From Clostridiales bacterium (lineage in GTDB: Bacteria > Bacillota > Clostridia > Lachnospirales > Anaerotignaceae), in NCBI GenBank assembly GCA_018364635.1, contig JAGZLR010000017.1, forward strand, positions 1 through 42,103: a stretch of 42,103 nt of DNA, written 5' to 3'. A model generated the notes under the pieces. It ran no database searches. It was not told where the DNA came from and saw only the letters and a list, made by a program, of their open reading frames with translations. Shown piece by piece: positions 39,565 to 42,103 of this stretch. A program made the translations under genes and the position numbers. The number at the start of each line of letters is the position of its first letter. Positions within the stretch are counted from its first letter, which is position 1.

Positions 39565-39687
39565 TGATAATAGTTTTCCAATTTATATCGACATCAATTA
39601 AAAATAACTCTATAATAAAAATATCTATATTTATATGTTGTTTCATTTGGGAATTGTCCGTAGTACATCGTGCAAAGGAGAATATAT

Positions 39688-40572
39688 ATGGATCACCAAA
39701 TTGAGAGATTTTTAGAGTATCTTTCGACAGAAAAGGACGCAGCAGAAAATACCCTGTCCTCTTATCGGAGGGATTTGATGCAGTTTTGCGCATTTTTGCA
39801 AAATGGTGGAGTTACTGCGTGGGAGAATGTAACAAAAACACATGTTTTGACTTATATTTATGAATTGAAAAAGCTAGGACGTGCAGGTACGACGATTTCA
39901 CGAAATATGGCTAGTCTTAGAGTGTTTTTTCAATATCTTCAAAATCATGGTGTCGTTTGCATAAATCCGACTGCAGAGATCGTATTTCCTAAAATAGAAA
40001 AAAAGGCTCCAGAGATATTGACAATGCAGGAAGTAGAGGAACTTTTGCTTTCTCCTTCTGGAAAGGATCCTAAGGCAAAACGAGATAAGGCGTTGTTAGA
40101 ATTATTGTATGCTACAGGAATGAGGGTGACAGAAGTTGTCAGTCTAAAAATGTCAGATTTGAATTTAGATCTTGGAAGTGTAAAGTGTAGTACACGAGAA
40201 CATACGAGAGTGATTCCATTAGGGTCCCAAGCAATCCAGGCACTGCGTGACTATATTGAGGAAGGCAGAACTAGTATGGTACGACAAGGTGGAGAGCCAT
40301 GGCTGTTTGTAAACTATTGTGGACAAAAGATGTCTCGACAGGGAATCTGGAAGATCATAAAGTATTATGCGGAAAAAACAGGAATTACTATTAACATAAC
40401 ACCTAATGTGTTGCGGCATTCTTTTGCAACGCATCTATTAGAAAATGGTGCCGATATACAGGTAGTGCAGGAATTTTTGGGGCATGCAGATGTTTCTGCG
40501 ACACTGGTTTATCAAAAGATAAAAAGGAATCGATTGAGAGATGTATACCTTAGTACGCATCCGAGAGCTTAA
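39688..40572 (+). CDS. xerD: XerD-like tyrosine recombinase with altered active site
   Basis: 294 residues from ATG 39688 (AAAGGAG 8 bases upstream). The N-terminal SAM-like DNA-binding part is 'IERFLEYLSTEKDAAENTLS' and 'GTTISRNMASLRVFFQYL'. In the catalytic domain, R146 ('GMRVTEVVSLKMSDL'), R243 ('LRHSFATHLLENG'), H266 ('FLGHADVSATLVY') and nucleophile Y275 are kept. The first His of H-x-x-R is N240 ('TPNVLRH') and the beta-hairpin Lys position is T169 ('CSTREHTRVIPLG'). Normal XerD resolves chromosome dimers at dif. The location after the SpoIIM-like gene is the usual Firmicute context, so I read it as the chromosomal XerD and not a phage integrase. Terminator downstream. Confidence 0.85.
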   Translation: MDHQIERFLEYLSTEKDAAENTLSSYRRDLMQFCAFLQNGGVTAWENVTKTHVLTYIYELKKLGRAGTTISRNMASLRVFFQYLQNHGVVCINPTAEIVFPKIEKKAPEILTMQEVEELLLSPSGKDPKAKRDKALLELLYATGMRVTEVVSLKMSDLNLDLGSVKCSTREHTRVIPLGSQAIQALRDYIEEGRTSMVRQGGEPWLFVNYCGQKMSRQGIWKIIKYYAEKTGITINITPNVLRHSFATHLLENGADIQVVQEFLGHADVSATLVYQKIKRNRLRDVYLSTHPRA

Positions 40573-40583
40573 TTTTACAAAAG

Positions 40584-40616
40584 ATACGGACTGATTTCGG
40601 TCCGTATTTTCTTTTT
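40584..40616 (+). terminator. Terminator after xerD
   Basis: 8-bp stem ATACGGAC/GTCCGTAT (40584-40591 with 40600-40607) followed by TTTCTTTTT. Confidence 0.88.
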
Positions 40617-40648
40617 ATCAAAAAATAAAAAACAAGGGGGATGAATCC

Positions 40649-40873
40649 ATGCATTTAGGTCAATTAAAGGCAGGGCATAAAGGTGTTATTTGTCAAGTTT
40701 TTGGAAAGGGAGAACTGCGACGTAGGCTTTTGGATATGGGACTTACGCCTGGAACGATGGTGGAAGTACGAAAGAGAGCTCCAATAGGTGATCCAATAGA
40801 GATTTTTGTCCGTAACTATTGCCTGACCATTCGTTTAACAGAAGCAAGAAATATTGTCATTCAAGAGAGATAG
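40649..40873 (+). CDS. feoA: Ferrous iron transport protein FeoA
   Basis: 74-residue SH3-like cytoplasmic protein that assists the FeoB ferrous-iron permease. The family pattern is complete: 'LGQLKAGHKGVICQVFGKGE', 'LRRRLLDMGLTPGTMVEVRK', 'APIGDPIEIFVRNYCLTIRL'. AAGGGGGATG lies before the ATG. FeoB follows 11 bases later, in the standard feoAB order of anaerobes. No Fur box could be identified upstream with confidence. Confidence 0.95.
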   Translation: MHLGQLKAGHKGVICQVFGKGELRRRLLDMGLTPGTMVEVRKRAPIGDPIEIFVRNYCLTIRLTEARNIVIQER

Positions 40874-40884
40874 GGGGACAAATC

Positions 40885-41785
40885 GTGCTTTATGCCCTAG
40901 TAGGAAATCAAAACTGTGGAAAAACAACATTGTTTAACCGTTTGACAGGAAGTAATCAACATGTAGGAAATTTTCCGGGGGTTACAGTAGAAAAGAAAGA
41001 GGGCGTAATTACAGGCTATAATGAAGATACACTGGTGGATTTGCCTGGAATTTATTCCCTATCGCCATATACGGCAGAAGAAATTGTAACAAGAGATTTT
41101 ATTTTAAACCAAAAGCCTGACTTATTGATCAATATAGTAGACGCAACAGCAATAGAGCGGAGCCTATATCTTACAATGCAGTTGTCCTATTTAAACAGAC
41201 CTATGGTGATTGCACTGAATATGATGGACGAGTTAAGTGAAAGCGGAGGGGAGGTGGACTGTCAAAAACTTTCGCAACAACTGGGGATTGTCGTCGTTCC
41301 AATTTCTGCTCTCAAAGGAGAAGGAATTAAGGAGTTGTTGGACATAGCCCAAAGACAAGCAAAGGTCCAACAGGTTCATTGTAACCCCTTTTTGTATTCT
41401 GATGTACAGAAAGTATGGAAGAAAATCAGTCAGACAGTGCGCTCTGAGGCAGATGCTATTGGATGGCCGGCAGAATTTGCAGCATTGAAACTTTTGGAGG
41501 GGGATAAAATGGATGCGCTTCAACTAAATCCTCAAAAGAGGCAGATTCTTAAAGGAGAAATACAAGGGCTGGAATCTACTTATGGTATGGATCAAGAAGC
41601 GTTAATGGCGGATATGCGGTATCGTCAGATAGAGGACATTTGTAGGGAAACTGTTATACATCCAGAGAAAACAAAAAAACAGATGAGGAGTGATGCAATT
41701 GACCGTCTGTTGACCCATCCAGTGATAGGAATTCCAATATTCTTTTGTTTTCTAAGTCTGATTTTTTATATAACTTTTGGCTCGG
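40885..41785 (+). CDS. feoB: Ferrous iron transporter FeoB, N-terminal part (truncated)
   Basis: It starts at GTG 40885, with AGGGGGAC ~6 bases upstream, which puts the G domain right at the N-terminus as in FeoB. G1 is 'LVGNQNCGKTTLFN', G2 'FPGVTVEKKEG', G3 'DLPGIYS', G4 'ALNMMDE', G5 'ISALKGEG'. The helical GDI domain follows, then 'LTHPVIGIPIFFCFLSLIFY', the first membrane helix. Full FeoB has ~650-750 residues; here the frame loses FeoB character about base 41780 and meets TAG at 41815. The following bases encode RecN in a different frame. The whole permease part with its two Gate motifs is missing, through a joint rather than simple mutation. Confidence 0.92.
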
Positions 41786-41789
41786 CGGG

Positions 41790-42103
41790 AATGACAATGA
41801 AGAATTTTCTAGTCTAGCCAATGTTCGTTCAGCTATGAATGATATGGAAAGTGTGGAAGAGTTCGATCCAGAATATCGAGATATTTCAGCTTCCTTATCT
41901 GAGTCTTATTATGTTTTAGAAGATATTAGCAAGCGTTTAGAAGGGATTATTGATGATTTAGACTTTGATGGCAATCGACTCATGCAGGTTGAAAGCCGCT
42001 TGGACCTTCTTCATACAATCACACGTAAATATGGTGGTAGTGTAGATGATGTTTTGATTTATTTTGCTAAAATAACAGATGAGTACAATCACTTGACAGG
42101 AAA
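41790..42103 (+). CDS. recN: DNA repair protein RecN fragment of streptococcal type (foreign to its neighbours)
   Basis: A frame open from about 41790 to the window end (104 codons, both ends missing) reads as the central part of RecN, the SMC-like ATPase of double-strand-break repair: 'FSSLANVRSAMNDMESVEEF', 'SLSESYYVLEDISKRL', 'DLDFDGNRLMQVESRLDLLH', 'TITRKYGGSVDDVL'. The wording is closest to streptococcal/lactococcal RecN as I remember it. It has no start, no RBS, and lies in another frame than FeoB. recN never follows half of feoB in a natural operon. It should not be counted as a gene of this organism. Confidence 0.8.

Noticed and set aside
39688..40572. XerD-like gene as the integrase of a mobile element
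   Set aside because: No attachment-site repeats, cargo or phage genes are nearby, and its place after the SpoIIM-like gene is the normal chromosomal xerD context.
41785..41830. A simple frameshift in feoB
   Set aside because: The downstream frame does not encode more FeoB but RecN, so no frameshift can restore the gene.

Overview
The window is AT-rich (roughly 35% GC by eye) with strong AGGAGG-type ribosome binding sites, many intrinsic terminators and near-consensus sigma-A promoters. Its gene content is that of an anaerobic, spore-forming Gram-positive bacterium: forespore sigma factor SigG, a SpoIIM-like protein next to a XerD-like recombinase, a desulfoferrodoxin relative, a bacteriohemerythrin, FeoAB, a CoA-transferase and a hydroxyacyl-CoA dehydrogenase. 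A Clostridia host, most likely near Lachnospiraceae, fits best; this is inferred from protein resemblance and not from a search. I see no rRNA, tRNA, CRISPR array, prophage or insertion sequence.

Both ends look chimeric. The first ~95 bases encode an XRE-type helix-turn-helix fused in frame to the second half of KdpC. The last ~315 bases encode a streptococcal-type RecN fragment that interrupts FeoB in another frame. Both are best read as assembly or amplification joints until shown otherwise.

Layout. 1-4.2 kb: end of kdpC, then kdpD and kdpE (potassium sensing; KdpD carries a c-di-AMP-type USP motif). 4.3-8.9 kb: small membrane protein, HAD phosphatase, then a polyprenyl-phosphate sugar transferase, DUF402 protein, RadC and PspC. 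9-12.4 kb: a tandem duplication of a [repeat lipoprotein + LysR regulator] block. The lysR copy between the two lipoprotein genes has decayed to a remnant that now holds a perfect 16-bp hairpin. 12.4-16.6 kb: split chromate transporter pair, a PII-like c-di-AMP receptor, an MscS channel, and an ECF sigma/RsiV-like anti-sigma pair, an envelope and osmotic stress set. 16.6-21.4 kb: two MATE pumps (one behind a 29-bp palindrome, the other behind a promoter, a 15-codon leader ORF and a terminator) around a DUF6809 protein and a hydroxyacyl-CoA dehydrogenase. 21.5-24 kb: NimA-like flavoprotein, a guanine riboswitch in front of guanine deaminase, and a divergent superoxide reductase. 24.1-27.7 kb: YtrA-type GntR regulator plus ABC transporter with a palindromic operator at the start of transcription. 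27.7-36.5 kb: hemerythrin fusion, methyltransferase, Hsp33, PatB/MalY lyase, a cyclopropane synthase gene broken by an in-frame TGA, a double-OB SSB, a cobalamin adenosyltransferase and a CoA-transferase. 36.6-42.1 kb: aminotransferase, sigG, spoIIM-like, xerD-like, feoA and truncated feoB.

The strongest leads for something new are: the guanine riboswitch whose terminator competes with the aptamer (predicting an ON switch for a catabolic enzyme), the leader-ORF/terminator arrangement before the second MATE gene, and the duplicated lipoprotein-lysR block with its quasi-palindrome-to-palindrome conversion.
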